Translations under genes and position numbers: made by a program
The notes under the pieces: model-generated
Databases searched by the model: none
What the model was told of the DNA's origin: nothing
Seen by the model: only the letters and a program-made list of their open reading frames with translations
Assembly (NCBI GenBank): GCA_018896025.1
Contig: JAHIND010000035.1
Location: 124,001 to 188,000, forward strand
Origin: Pseudomonadota bacterium
Lineage (GTDB): Bacteria > Desulfobacterota > Desulfarculia > Desulfarculales > Desulfarculaceae
Direction: 5' to 3'
Length of the DNA stretch: 64,000 nt
In this document: one piece after another, positions 8,642 to 19,305 of the stretch
Layout of the letters: each line of letters opens with the position of its first letter
How positions within the stretch are numbered: position 1 is the first letter of the stretch

Positions 8642-8760
8642 CCAATGTTCTGGCTGCTGCGGGCCCAGACCATCGGTGGCAGCAACACGAACTGACGGTT
8701 AAGGTCTTCGTCTGGGCTCCGATGTTGCTCTGGGGTGCTTGTTTCCGCCAGTGCTATTGG
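8642..8760. ncRNA. Candidate structured RNA of unknown class
   Basis: Closing stem CCAATgttCTGGC / GCCAGtgctATTGG encloses GCCCAGAC / GTCTGGGC and further complementary segments; no coding ORF. Confidence 0.3.
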
Positions 8761-8784
8761 GGAAGCTCAAAAACATAAAGAAAA

Positions 8785-8815
8785 ATGGGCTGGCCGATGT
8801 CGGCCAACCCATTTA
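8785..8815 (-). terminator. Rho-independent terminator downstream of tRNA-fMet
   Basis: Minus strand AATGGGTTGGCCGACATCGGCCAGCCCATTTTTCTTT. Confidence 0.7.
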
Positions 8816-8823
8816 TTTTATTT

Positions 8824-8900
<77 letters not shown>

Positions 8901-9047
8901 ACAAATGTGGATGTGAATATACCCGTTGGCCTTACCCCTGTCAACCGAGGGGGCCATTTGGCGGGGTTGCACCCGCCGCCGGGCTGGGATAGGATTCTAT
9001 CGCCCGCACGGCACAGATATCATTAACTAAACAAAGGACGTTTTATT

Positions 9048-10213
<1,166 letters not shown>

Positions 10214-10217
<4 letters not shown>

Positions 10218-11083
10218 GCATCCTGGTAAACAAAGACACCCGCGTGGTGGTGCAGGGCCTCACCGGCAAGGAAGGCATGTTCCACGCCGAGCAGATGATC
10301 GCCTACGGCACCAATGTGGTGGCCGGCGTCACCCCCGGCAAGGGCGGCCAGAGCGTCCTGGGCGTGCCGGTGTTCAACACCGTGGCCGAAGCGGTCAAGC
10401 AAACCGGCGCCAACGTGAGCCTGGTGTTCGTGCCCGCCGCCTTTGCGGCCGACTCGGCCTGCGAAGCGGCCGACGCCGGAGTGGCTCTGGTGGTGGTCAT
10501 CTCCGAGCACATCCCGGTGATGGACATGATCCGGGCCAAGGCCTTCCTGAACGAGCGCGGCGTGAAGATGGTGGGCCCCAACTGCCCGGGCATCATCACC
10601 CCCGGCGAGTGCAAGATCGGCATCCAGCCCGGCTACATTCATAAGCCCGGCACCGTGGGCCTGGTCAGCCGCTCGGGCACCCTGACCTATGAGGTGGTGC
10701 ACCAGCTCACCTCCGCCGGTCTGGGCCAGAGTACGTGCATCGGCATCGGCGGCGACCCCATCATCGGCCTGAACTTCGTGCAGCTTCTGGAGCTGTTCCG
10801 CAACGATCCCGGCACCGAGGCGGTATGCCTCATCGGCGAGATCGGCGGCGACGCCGAGGAGCGGGCCGCCGCGGTGGTGGCCGCTGGTTATCCCAAGCCG
10901 GTGTTCGGCTTCGTGGCCGGGCTCACCGCCCCTCCGGGCAAGCGCATGGGCCACGCCGGAGCCATCATCAGCGGCTCCAAGGGCCGGGCCCAGGACAAAC
11001 TGGCCGCCATGGAAGCGGCGGGCATCACCGTGGTGCGCGCCCTGGGCGAGTTCGGGGCCACCGTGGCCAAGACCCTTAAGTAG
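10214..11083 (+). CDS. sucD: Succinyl-CoA ligase subunit alpha
   Basis: [45 protein letters not shown]...; 4-bp overlap with sucC; active-site region GHAGAII. Confidence 0.97.
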
Positions 11084-11097
11084 CAAGGACTATAGGC

Positions 11098-12138
11098 GTG
11101 GCCGGCATCGGCATCATCGGTCTGGGGAGAGTGGGGCGCTGCCTTTTGCGCGTTCTCGCCTCCCGGGGACTGCTGGGCCGGGTGCGGGCCATCGCCGAAC
11201 TCAATCCCGGCGGGCGCGACAACCGCGTGCTCACCGAGAATCTGGCATACCTGTTGGCCGCCGACTCCACCTACGGACCCTTCCCGGTCCAGGTGGAGTC
11301 GGCCGGCGTTTCCCTGGTGCTGGACGGCCGGGCCATACCGGTGCACTACAACCCCCATCCCCAACAGGTGGACTGGGCCGGAGCTGGAGCCCAGATAGTG
11401 GTGGAGGCCAGCGGCGACCCGCAGGCCACCGCCGAGGCGCGGGGCCTTCTCAGCCAGGGGGTGAGCAAGGTATTGTTCACCCGCTCGGCGGCCACCGCCG
11501 ACGCCACCCTCATCCGGGGCCTGAACCTGGACGACTACGACCCCCAGGCCCATCGCCTAGTGTCCTGCTCCACCTGCACCGCCAACGCCCTGGCCCCGGT
11601 GCTGGGCGTGTTGCACCGCGCCTACCGGGTGCGGCGGGGCTCCATCCTCTCGGTGCACCCTGCCCTGTCCGGCGACACCCTGCTGGACGCCCCGTCGCGC
11701 GAGTTCGCCGCCGGACGCAGCGCCCTGGGAGTGCGGGCGGTGACCAGCCAAGTGGCCCGCACCGTGGGGCAGGTCTTGCCCGATCTGGCCGGACGGCTTA
11801 CGGCCATGAGCCTCCGGGTGCCCACCCAGGTGGTCAACGCCCTGGTGGCCGACCTGGTCTTGGACGCGCCCCCGCCGGACAAGACCGAGGTGGAAGCCTT
11901 GCTGGAGCAGGCGGTGAACCACGGCCCCCTGGCCGGGGTGGCCGCCCTGGAACGTGGTATCATGGGGCGCCCCCGGGCCGCGGCCGACTTCAAGGGCGAT
12001 CCCCATTCGGCACTTATAGACCTTAATTGGCTGGCCCTCAGCGGCGAGCTTTTGCGCATCCATCTTTGGCACGACAACGAGTACGCTTATTGCTGCCGCG
12101 TGGCCGACACCCTGGAGTTAATCCTGAGCCGGCTTTAG
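11098..12138 (+). CDS. Divergent glyceraldehyde-3-phosphate dehydrogenase family protein
   Basis: GIIGLGRVGRCLLR Rossmann; STCTANALAP aligns with canonical ASCTTNCLAP; HDNEYAYCCRV corresponds to YDNEWGYSNRV; GTG start. Confidence 0.85.
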   Translation: MAGIGIIGLGRVGRCLLRVLASRGLLGRVRAIAELNPGGRDNRVLTENLAYLLAADSTYGPFPVQVESAGVSLVLDGRAIPVHYNPHPQQVDWAGAGAQIVVEASGDPQATAEARGLLSQGVSKVLFTRSAATADATLIRGLNLDDYDPQAHRLVSCSTCTANALAPVLGVLHRAYRVRRGSILSVHPALSGDTLLDAPSREFAAGRSALGVRAVTSQVARTVGQVLPDLAGRLTAMSLRVPTQVVNALVADLVLDAPPPDKTEVEALLEQAVNHGPLAGVAALERGIMGRPRAAADFKGDPHSALIDLNWLALSGELLRIHLWHDNEYAYCCRVADTLELILSRL

Positions 12139-12161
12139 TGAGCCGGCACTGGAGGCCCTTG

Positions 12162-12737
12162 ATGCCCTTCAGCAAGCACGGCTACCCGCGCCCCCTTATA
12201 CTCAAAAACGGCGAAGAGGTATGGCTGCGCCCGGTGCGTCCCGAGGAAGACGACAAGGAGACCTTCGCCTTCCTCTCGCGGCTCAGCGCAGAGGACCGCT
12301 GGTACCTGGACTTTGACGCGGGCGACCCGGAGACGGTGCGCTACAACTTCATCAACTACAACCCCAACAAGACCCTTCCCATCGTGGCCACCAACGCCAA
12401 GAGCCAGGTGGTGGCCCTGGCCACCTTGGGGCGCAGCCACCCCAGCGCCCGGGGGCACATCGGGCGGGTGCGTGTGGTGGTGCAGCCCTTTTACCGCAAC
12501 CAGCGCCTGGGCACCTATCTGTTGCTGGACCTGATCCAACTGGCGGTGAACCTGGGGCTCAGGGTGCTCACCGCCGAGTTTATAAAGGGCGTGGAAGACA
12601 ACGCCATCCGGGCGGCGCGGCGCCTGGACTTTTTCGAGCAGGCGGTGGTGCCGGAATACGCCAAGGACTCCCGGGGCAACCGCTACGACCTGGCCATCAT
12701 GGTAAAACGCATCCACCGGGGCTACGACGACTTCTAG
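12162..12737 (+). CDS. GNAT N-acetyltransferase, Pat-like GNAT domain
   Basis: EEVWLRPVRPEEDDKETFAFLSRLSAEDRWYLDF...NQRLGTYLLLDLIQLA. Confidence 0.8.
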   Translation: MPFSKHGYPRPLILKNGEEVWLRPVRPEEDDKETFAFLSRLSAEDRWYLDFDAGDPETVRYNFINYNPNKTLPIVATNAKSQVVALATLGRSHPSARGHIGRVRVVVQPFYRNQRLGTYLLLDLIQLAVNLGLRVLTAEFIKGVEDNAIRAARRLDFFEQAVVPEYAKDSRGNRYDLAIMVKRIHRGYDDF

Positions 12738-12755
12738 CCCGGAGCTGAAATAACC

Positions 12756-13388
12756 TTGAGCACCACCCCCAGCCAGCGCACCATCGAGACTCCCCGTGGA
12801 GAGGTGTTGCTGCGCGACCGGGTGGGCCCCGCCGAGATGGCCGAGCTGGAAATGGACCAGGGCATCGGGATGTTCAGCGCCTACCGCTCCATACTCACCA
12901 GCAAGGCCAGCCTGACCACCGTGGCCGCCCAGCCCCAGGCCAACCTGTGTTTGGCCCTGGCCGAAGGCAAACGCATCGTGGGCTACTGCGTGTTGCGGCC
13001 CCCGCAAGAGGGCGAGCGCTGGGGCCGCCTGAGGCCGCCCATTCTTTTCGAGCTGTTCGGCGAGACCGCCAGGGGCTGGCGCGACCACAAGCTCATGCGC
13101 CCCATGCTGGAACTTTTGGTGAACGACGAGGGCAACGACGAGCGTATCCTTTATATAGTGGGCTATTCTTGGACCTGGGACCTGGACCACACCAAGAAAT
13201 CCCTGCAGGAGTACCGCGACACCTTGATCCACCTGCTTTCGCCCCTGGGTTTCAAGCAATACCCCACCAACGAGCCCAACATCAGTTTGCGGCCGGAGAA
13301 TTTGTTCATGGCCCGGGTGGGCGCGGCGGTCACCAAGGAAACGGTCAAGTCCTTCCACAACCTTCTCTTCGGCATGGGCGAAGACTAG
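12756..13388 (+). CDS. AcuA-like acetyltransferase
   Basis: WTWDLDHTKKSLQEYRDTLIHLLSPLGFKQYPTNEPNISLRPENLFMARVGAAVTKETVKSFHNLLF matches the AcuA C-terminal pattern (WHWDL..KK..EYR....TDEPEIS..P.N.LMARIG); TTG start. Confidence 0.75.
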   Translation: MSTTPSQRTIETPRGEVLLRDRVGPAEMAELEMDQGIGMFSAYRSILTSKASLTTVAAQPQANLCLALAEGKRIVGYCVLRPPQEGERWGRLRPPILFELFGETARGWRDHKLMRPMLELLVNDEGNDERILYIVGYSWTWDLDHTKKSLQEYRDTLIHLLSPLGFKQYPTNEPNISLRPENLFMARVGAAVTKETVKSFHNLLFGMGED

Positions 13389-13424
13389 ATTCCCCTCAAT
13401 CACTCCCCTGGAGAGGATAGGCTC

Positions 13425-15164
13425 ATGTTTCGCATCAGGCGCATCTACGACGATCTCAGGAGCATGGACCGCGAGACGCTGGAACAGGTGCGGGCCATCC
13501 TGGAGGGCCAGTTCCCCGACGCCCCGCCCGCCGACGCCCAAAGGATCAGCCAGCGGCTGCGCGACGCCCTCACCCACCGCCTGCAATACATGCTGCTGGT
13601 GGCCGAGGAGCATGGGCGCAAGGTCCTGGGCTTCGCCCTGACCGCCTACGCCCCGGACGTGAAGTTCTGCTACCTGGACTACCTGGCCACTTCCCGGCGG
13701 CTCACCGGCGGGGGGGTGGGCGGGGCCCTGTACCAGCAGGTGCGGCGCGAGGCCGCCCGCCTGGAAGCGGTGGGACTGTTCCTGGAGTGCCTGCCCGACG
13801 ACCCGGCCCTGTGCCCCGACGGCGAGATGCTCAAGCAGAACCGCTCCCGCCTTAAGTTTTACGAGCGCTTCGGGGCCCGGCCCATCGCGGGCACCGCCTA
13901 CGAGACTCCGGTGAGCCCCGAGGACGACTGCGCCCCCTATTTGCTCTACGACCCCCTGGACCGCCCGCCCAACCTGCCCCGCCAAACCGCCCGGCGGGTG
14001 GTGCAGGCCATTTTGGAGCGCAAGTACGGCCAGCTCTGCCCGCCCTCCTACGTCAAGATGGTGGTGGGTTCCTTTAACGACGACCCGGTGCGCCTGCGGC
14101 CGCCGCGCTACCTGCCCGCCCAGCTTCCGGTCCCCAAGCCCCGGGGGCGCGGCCTGGCGGTCATCCCCCTGGTGATCAACCAGGACCACGCCATCCACCA
14201 CGTGCGCGAGCGCGGCTATGTGGAGGCTCCGGCGCGCATCGGAGCCATCCTCAAGGAACTGGCGCGCACCAATCTTTTCGAGTCTATCCCGATCCACCGC
14301 TATTCCCGGGATCACATCCTGGCGGTGCACGACTCGCGCTTTTTCAACTACCTGAAGAAGATGTGCGGCCAGCTCAAGGCCGGGGAATCGGTGTACCCCT
14401 ACGTCTTCCCCATCCGCAACGCGGCCCGCCCCCCCAAGGACCTGCCGGTGCGGGCGGGCTATTACTGTATCGACACCTTCACCCCCCTAAACCGCAACGC
14501 CTACCCCGCCGCCCGCCGGGCGGTGGACTGCGCCCTCACCGCCGCCGAGACCCTCTTGAACGGCTACCGGGCGTCTTACGCCCTGGTGCGGCCGCCGGGG
14601 CATCATGCCGAGCGCAAGGTCTTCGGCGGGTTCTGCTATTTCAATTCGGCGTCGGTGGCGGCCCATTATCTCAGCGCCCACGGCAAGGTGGCGGTGGTGG
14701 ACGTGGACTACCACCACGGCAACGGCACCCAGGACATCTTCTATCTGCGCGGCGATGTGTTCACCGTTTCCATCCACGGCCACCCGTCCTTCGCCTATCC
14801 CTATTTCTCAGGCTTTGCCGAAGAGGCCGGCGAGGGGCCGGGCCTGGGGGCCAACTACAACCTGCCTCTGCCCGAGCAGGTGGACGGCGAGGCCTACCGC
14901 AAGGCCCTGGCCAAGGTGCTGGCCAAGGTGAAGCGCTTTGATCCCGATTTCCTGGTGGTGTGTCTGGGTCTGGACACGGCCAAGGGAGACCCCACCGGCT
15001 CCTGGAGCCTGAAGGCCGCCGACTTCGAAGCCAACGGCCTCATGCTGGGACGCATGGGCGTGCCCACCTTGGTGGTGCAGGAGGGCGGCTATTACATCCG
15101 CTCCCTGGGAACCAACGCCCGCAACTTTTTCAACGGCCTGGCCCGGGGAGTAGGGCTGATCTAG
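13425..15164 (+). CDS. Fusion: N-terminal GNAT domain plus C-terminal class I/II HDAC / acetylpolyamine amidohydrolase family domain
   Basis: N-term RRLTGGGVGGALYQQVRREA (acetyl-CoA P-loop-like); C-term RPPGHHAERKVFGGFCYFN, DVDYHHGNGTQDIFY, GLDTAKGDP, QEGGYY catalytic motifs. Confidence 0.9.
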   Translation: MFRIRRIYDDLRSMDRETLEQVRAILEGQFPDAPPADAQRISQRLRDALTHRLQYMLLVAEEHGRKVLGFALTAYAPDVKFCYLDYLATSRRLTGGGVGGALYQQVRREAARLEAVGLFLECLPDDPALCPDGEMLKQNRSRLKFYERFGARPIAGTAYETPVSPEDDCAPYLLYDPLDRPPNLPRQTARRVVQAILERKYGQLCPPSYVKMVVGSFNDDPVRLRPPRYLPAQLPVPKPRGRGLAVIPLVINQDHAIHHVRERGYVEAPARIGAILKELARTNLFESIPIHRYSRDHILAVHDSRFFNYLKKMCGQLKAGESVYPYVFPIRNAARPPKDLPVRAGYYCIDTFTPLNRNAYPAARRAVDCALTAAETLLNGYRASYALVRPPGHHAERKVFGGFCYFNSASVAAHYLSAHGKVAVVDVDYHHGNGTQDIFYLRGDVFTVSIHGHPSFAYPYFSGFAEEAGEGPGLGANYNLPLPEQVDGEAYRKALAKVLAKVKRFDPDFLVVCLGLDTAKGDPTGSWSLKAADFEANGLMLGRMGVPTLVVQEGGYYIRSLGTNARNFFNGLARGVGLI

Positions 15165-15211
15165 CGCAAAGGCTTTGGCCCCACGGCCCCATAAGGTACA
15201 ATCGCTAAGCT

Positions 15212-16471
15212 ATGAGCGCTTCCCCATCCAAGCCCTGCCGGGTTCTCCGGATCATCACCCGCCTCAACGTGGGGGGACCAGCTCGCCATGTCACCTGGCT
15301 GATGCAGGACACGGACCCGGCCCGCTATCACCAGACCCTGGCCGCTGGTCGGGTGCACCCGGGGGAGGACGACCTGGGGCCGGAGCTGAGGGCCCAGGGC
15401 CTGCGCTGGCGCGACCTGCCCCGCCTGAGCCGCAGCATCAACCCCAGGGACGACCTGCTCTCCCTGGTGGCCATCCTGAAGATGATGGTGGAGCTAAAGC
15501 CCCACGTGCTGTGCACCCATGCCTCCAAGGCCGGGCTTTTGGGGCGCACCGCGGCCATGCTCTACCGGCCGGTGGCCGCCCTGGCCGGATGGCCCCGCCT
15601 GCGCTGCGTGCACACCTTCCACGGCCACACCTTCCACTCCTACTTCGGCCCCATGAAGACCAGCCTGTTTCTGGCCATGGAGCGCTTCCTGGCCCGCTGG
15701 GGCACCTGGCGCATCGTCACCATCAGCCCCAGGCAATACCGGGAGATCGTGGAGACCTATGGGGTGGGCCGCCCCGGCCAAGCGCTGGTGGTGCCCCTGG
15801 GCATAGACCTGGACCCCTTTGCCGAGACCCAGGCCGGGCGGAAACGCTTCCGGGAAGAGCTGGGCGTGCGGGACGGCGAGTTATTGGTGGGCGCGGTGGG
15901 GCGGGTGGCCCCGGTGAAGAACTACGGCCTGTTTTTGCGCACCGCCGCCGCCCTGCGGGATCGGGACCCCGTGCTTTTCGCCCGCTGCCGTTTCGCCCTG
16001 ATCGGCGGGGGCAGCGAGGCCGAGATGAAGGAACTGGGGGAGCAGGCCCGCAAGCTGGGCCTGGAGGGGCGGATGAGTTTTTTGGGCAGCCGGAGCGACC
16101 GGGAGGCCTTTTTCCCGGGGCTGGACCTTTTGCTCCTTACCAGCAACAATGAGGGGACGCCGTTGGCCATCCTGGAGGGGGGAGCCTGCGGCCTGCCGGT
16201 GGTGGCCACCGCGGTGGGCGGAGTGCCCGATCTTTTGGGCGCGGCCGCCCAGGACCTGGGCGGGGGGCTCACCTTGCGTGAACGGGGGATCACCGCCCCG
16301 GCCGGAGAGGTCGGGGCCCTGGCCCGCGCCCTGGCCCTGCTTTTGGGCGACGGGGAGCGGGCGGCGCGCCTGGGTGGGGCGCTTAAGCAATATGTACGGC
16401 AAAATCACGCTAAATCGCGCCTGGTCTCCGATATTGAGAAATTATTCGACCAGGCGGAAAGCCGAGGATAG
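15212..16471 (+). CDS. Glycosyltransferase family 4
   Basis: RVLRIITRLNVGGPARHV...VGAVGRVAPVKNYGLFL...EGTPLAILEGGACGLPVVATAVGGVPDLL. Confidence 0.9.
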   Translation: MSASPSKPCRVLRIITRLNVGGPARHVTWLMQDTDPARYHQTLAAGRVHPGEDDLGPELRAQGLRWRDLPRLSRSINPRDDLLSLVAILKMMVELKPHVLCTHASKAGLLGRTAAMLYRPVAALAGWPRLRCVHTFHGHTFHSYFGPMKTSLFLAMERFLARWGTWRIVTISPRQYREIVETYGVGRPGQALVVPLGIDLDPFAETQAGRKRFREELGVRDGELLVGAVGRVAPVKNYGLFLRTAAALRDRDPVLFARCRFALIGGGSEAEMKELGEQARKLGLEGRMSFLGSRSDREAFFPGLDLLLLTSNNEGTPLAILEGGACGLPVVATAVGGVPDLLGAAAQDLGGGLTLRERGITAPAGEVGALARALALLLGDGERAARLGGALKQYVRQNHAKSRLVSDIEKLFDQAESRG

Positions 16472-16474
16472 TGG

Positions 16475-17251
16475 GTGGAGGACAAGCTTAGACAAATCGC
16501 CGAGATTCTGGCCACCAGCACCAGCACCGTGGCCCTTACCGGCGCGGGCATCAGCGTGGACAGCGGCATCCCCGCCTTTCGCGGCTCCCAGGGTTTGTGG
16601 GGTAAGTACGACCCCATGGAGTACGCCAGCATAGAGGCCTTTCACCGCGATCCGGCCAGGGTCTGGGCCATGCTCAGCGAACTGGACGAATTGGTTCTCA
16701 CGGCCAAACCCAACCGGGCCCACCGGGCCCTGATGCAGCTGGAGGCCCTGGGGGCCCTGGACATCGTGGTGACCCAAAACATCGACGGCCTGCACCAGGA
16801 GGCCGGCTCCCGGGCGGTGGTGGAGTTCCACGGCTCCAGCCGCAGGCTGACCTGCCTGGAGTGCGGCCAGGTGTTGGGGCGCAACGAACTGGCCATGGAC
16901 ATCATGCCGCCCCGCTGCGCCTGCGGCGGGCTCATCAAGCCGGACGTGGTGTTCTTTGGCGAGCCCATACCCCAGCGGGCCATGCTGGCGGCCATGGCCG
17001 CGGCCCAGGCCTGCACGGCCATGCTGGTGGTGGGCACCAGCGCGGTGGTGGCCCCGGCCAGCCATCTGCCCATCCTGGCCCAGTCCGCCGGAGCCAAGGT
17101 CATCGAGATAAACCTGGAGCCCACCCCACTCACCGGCCGGGTGGCCGACCTGAGCATCAGAGCCGACGGGTGCGAGGTTTTGCCCACCCTGGTGGAGATG
17201 GTCCGCCGGCTCAAGGAACTAAAAGCCGCCCAACCCGGCGGCCTTGCCTGA
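16475..17251 (+). CDS. Sir2-family NAD-dependent protein deacylase
   Basis: ALTGAGISVDSGIPAFRGSQGLW, TQNIDGLHQEAGS, FHGSSRRLTCLECG...CACGG Zn-site; GTG start. Confidence 0.95.
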   Translation: MEDKLRQIAEILATSTSTVALTGAGISVDSGIPAFRGSQGLWGKYDPMEYASIEAFHRDPARVWAMLSELDELVLTAKPNRAHRALMQLEALGALDIVVTQNIDGLHQEAGSRAVVEFHGSSRRLTCLECGQVLGRNELAMDIMPPRCACGGLIKPDVVFFGEPIPQRAMLAAMAAAQACTAMLVVGTSAVVAPASHLPILAQSAGAKVIEINLEPTPLTGRVADLSIRADGCEVLPTLVEMVRRLKELKAAQPGGLA

Positions 17252-17294
17252 GCGCCGGGGCTGTGCAACGATGTAGCACCTTGCCCAGGGAGGG

Positions 17295-19226
17295 GTGATG
17301 CCCGCGCCCAAACGCACCCAACATATCTGGTTGCAGATGCTGCTGGGCTTGGCCGCCGGGGTGGCGGCCGGGCTGCTTTTGAACGGCCTATGGGAGTTGT
17401 TCGGCCTGCCCGAGCGCCCCGGCCCGGCGGCCTGGGGCGACTTGGTGCGCCCGGTGGGCCTCAAGCTGTTCGTATCCATAGCCCTGCCCGCCGTGGCGGT
17501 GCTGCCCTCCATGGTCCTGGGGGTCATCTCCTACATGCTCTCCGGGGCCGGTCCCCAGGCGGTGGAGCATTGCCGCCAGGCCCAGCGCCTGGACGCCTAC
17601 ACCTACCTGCTCCTGGCCTCCGGGGTGGTGCTGGTGCTGGTGTGGAACGTGCTGGGCAACGGCACCCTGGCCCTGGGGCTGATCTACCTGGGCCTGGCCA
17701 CGGCCAAGGCGGCCATTCTCTTGCGCCTGCTGTGGCGGGCCTATCTGGCCCCCTCCCAGGAGCAGGAGCGCCCCCTGGGCCGCCAGGGCCTGGTGGCGGT
17801 GTTCCTCACCGCCCTGGTGGCCTTTAGCCTGCCCGCCCCCTGGCTGGCCCAGACCATCAGCGCCGGAGGCGGCGAGAGCACCTACCTGATGCAGGCCCAC
17901 GCCGTGGCCGCCGGACAGCCCCTGTCCTTGGAGCCGGAGCATCCGGGGCCGGCGCAACGCGACTTTTACTGGAACTCCCAGGCCCCGGAGGAGCCGGACC
18001 GTCCCGGCGGGGCTCTGGCTCCCCTGTTCGCGCTCATCATCGCCCCGGCCTATGCGGTGGGAGGCCGTCTGGGGGTGCTGCTGCTGCAAGCGGCCTTCAT
18101 GGCCCTGGGCGCGCTCACCCTGCTCTCCTGGCTAAGGGCGGTGGGGGTGCGGGCCGGGCCGGCCAGCGTGGCCACGGGCCTCACCCTGGGGGCCGCGCCG
18201 GTGTTCATCGCCGGAGGCATGGTCTTGCCCGAGGCCCCGGCCATATTGCTCACCCTGTGCGGCCTGCGCCTACTGGCCTGGGCCCGCACCCATCCCTGGA
18301 GCGCCCTGCCCCTGCTGGTGGCCGCCTGCCTGCTCCTGGTGGGCCTGGAGCTGCGCTACGCCGCCCTGGCCGGGGGCCTGTTGCTCATGGGCGTCTTCGA
18401 GCTGATGCGCCGTCCCCTGGGCCCCTGGCTGGCCGGAGCCATCGCGGCGGTCCCGGCGGCCGCTCTGGCCCTGGCCCTGTTCGGCCCTTGGCCCGCCTGG
18501 CCCCCGGTGTTGAACTCGGCGGTGCAGGAAAACCTGGCCTGGTGGCGTCAGGCCCTGTACTGGTGGACCCCCCTGGCCGCCTTTTCCGGCGGGCTGTTCC
18601 TGGACCAGGCCTACGGCCTGCTGCCCGCCGCCCCGGTGCTGGTGCTGGCCCTGGGCGGCCTGCCGCTGAGCCTCAGGCGGCGCACCGCCCCCAGCCTGCA
18701 CTACCTGATACCCGCCGCCCTGCAGCTGGCCGCCCTGTGCTTCACCGGCTGGTACCGCTGGCACGGCGGCAGCGCCCCGCCCGGCCTTTTGGCCGCGGTT
18801 CTCCTGCCCCCGGCGGCCTTGTTCATGGCCCCGGTGCTGACCGCCCTGAGCCGCCCCTGGTGGCGTCTGGCCTGGTGGCTGCCCGCCGCCATGGGCCTCA
18901 TCTACACCTGGCTGCTCACCCTGCTGCCCTGGCTGCGCCTGGCCCTGCCCGGCACGCCTAACCCCCTGCTGCTCAGCCTGGGCCGCCGCCTGGGCCTCGA
19001 CCTCAGCCGCGCCCTGCCGTCGGGCTTCGGGGCTTGGCCCGAGGTGCTGCCCGCCACCTGCGTCGCCCTGGCCCTGTCCGCCTTCTATGCCGTGTGCGCC
19101 TGGCGGCTTGCCGCCCCCGCGCCGGGCGACGCCCCCCTGTGGCGGGCCAACGAGGTGCTCATCCTGGCTCTGGCCCTGTGCCTGGCCGCCTGGGCCCTGG
19201 TGCTGGGAGGCACCCCCCTGCCCTAG
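17295..19226 (+). CDS. Large polytopic membrane protein, N-terminus reminiscent of dicarboxylate symporters
   Basis: 643 aa, very hydrophobic; central STYLMQAHAVAAGQPL segment similar to GT39-like membrane proteins. Confidence 0.65.
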   Translation: MMPAPKRTQHIWLQMLLGLAAGVAAGLLLNGLWELFGLPERPGPAAWGDLVRPVGLKLFVSIALPAVAVLPSMVLGVISYMLSGAGPQAVEHCRQAQRLDAYTYLLLASGVVLVLVWNVLGNGTLALGLIYLGLATAKAAILLRLLWRAYLAPSQEQERPLGRQGLVAVFLTALVAFSLPAPWLAQTISAGGGESTYLMQAHAVAAGQPLSLEPEHPGPAQRDFYWNSQAPEEPDRPGGALAPLFALIIAPAYAVGGRLGVLLLQAAFMALGALTLLSWLRAVGVRAGPASVATGLTLGAAPVFIAGGMVLPEAPAILLTLCGLRLLAWARTHPWSALPLLVAACLLLVGLELRYAALAGGLLLMGVFELMRRPLGPWLAGAIAAVPAAALALALFGPWPAWPPVLNSAVQENLAWWRQALYWWTPLAAFSGGLFLDQAYGLLPAAPVLVLALGGLPLSLRRRTAPSLHYLIPAALQLAALCFTGWYRWHGGSAPPGLLAAVLLPPAALFMAPVLTALSRPWWRLAWWLPAAMGLIYTWLLTLLPWLRLALPGTPNPLLLSLGRRLGLDLSRALPSGFGAWPEVLPATCVALALSAFYAVCAWRLAAPAPGDAPLWRANEVLILALALCLAAWALVLGGTPLP

Positions 19227-19305
19227 CTCCTACCCGCCGCCTGGGCATTGCGGCGCTTTTGCCTTGACTAAAACTAGACCCGCGTATAGTATGAAGCCAT
19301 CCACC

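Noticed and set aside
8642-8760. Identification of the structured region as 6S RNA
   Set aside because: Lacks features I could confidently align to 6S; kept only as an unclassified ncRNA candidate.
12135-14330. 731-aa minus-strand ORF
   Set aside because: Lies antisense to three recognisable acetyltransferase/deacetylase genes; His/Gly/Leu/Val-biased shadow translation.
19265-19290. LexA operator in the lexA promoter (CTAGACCCGCGTATAG)
   Set aside because: Does not match the LexA box motifs I know for related bacteria; cannot be supported by sequence alone.
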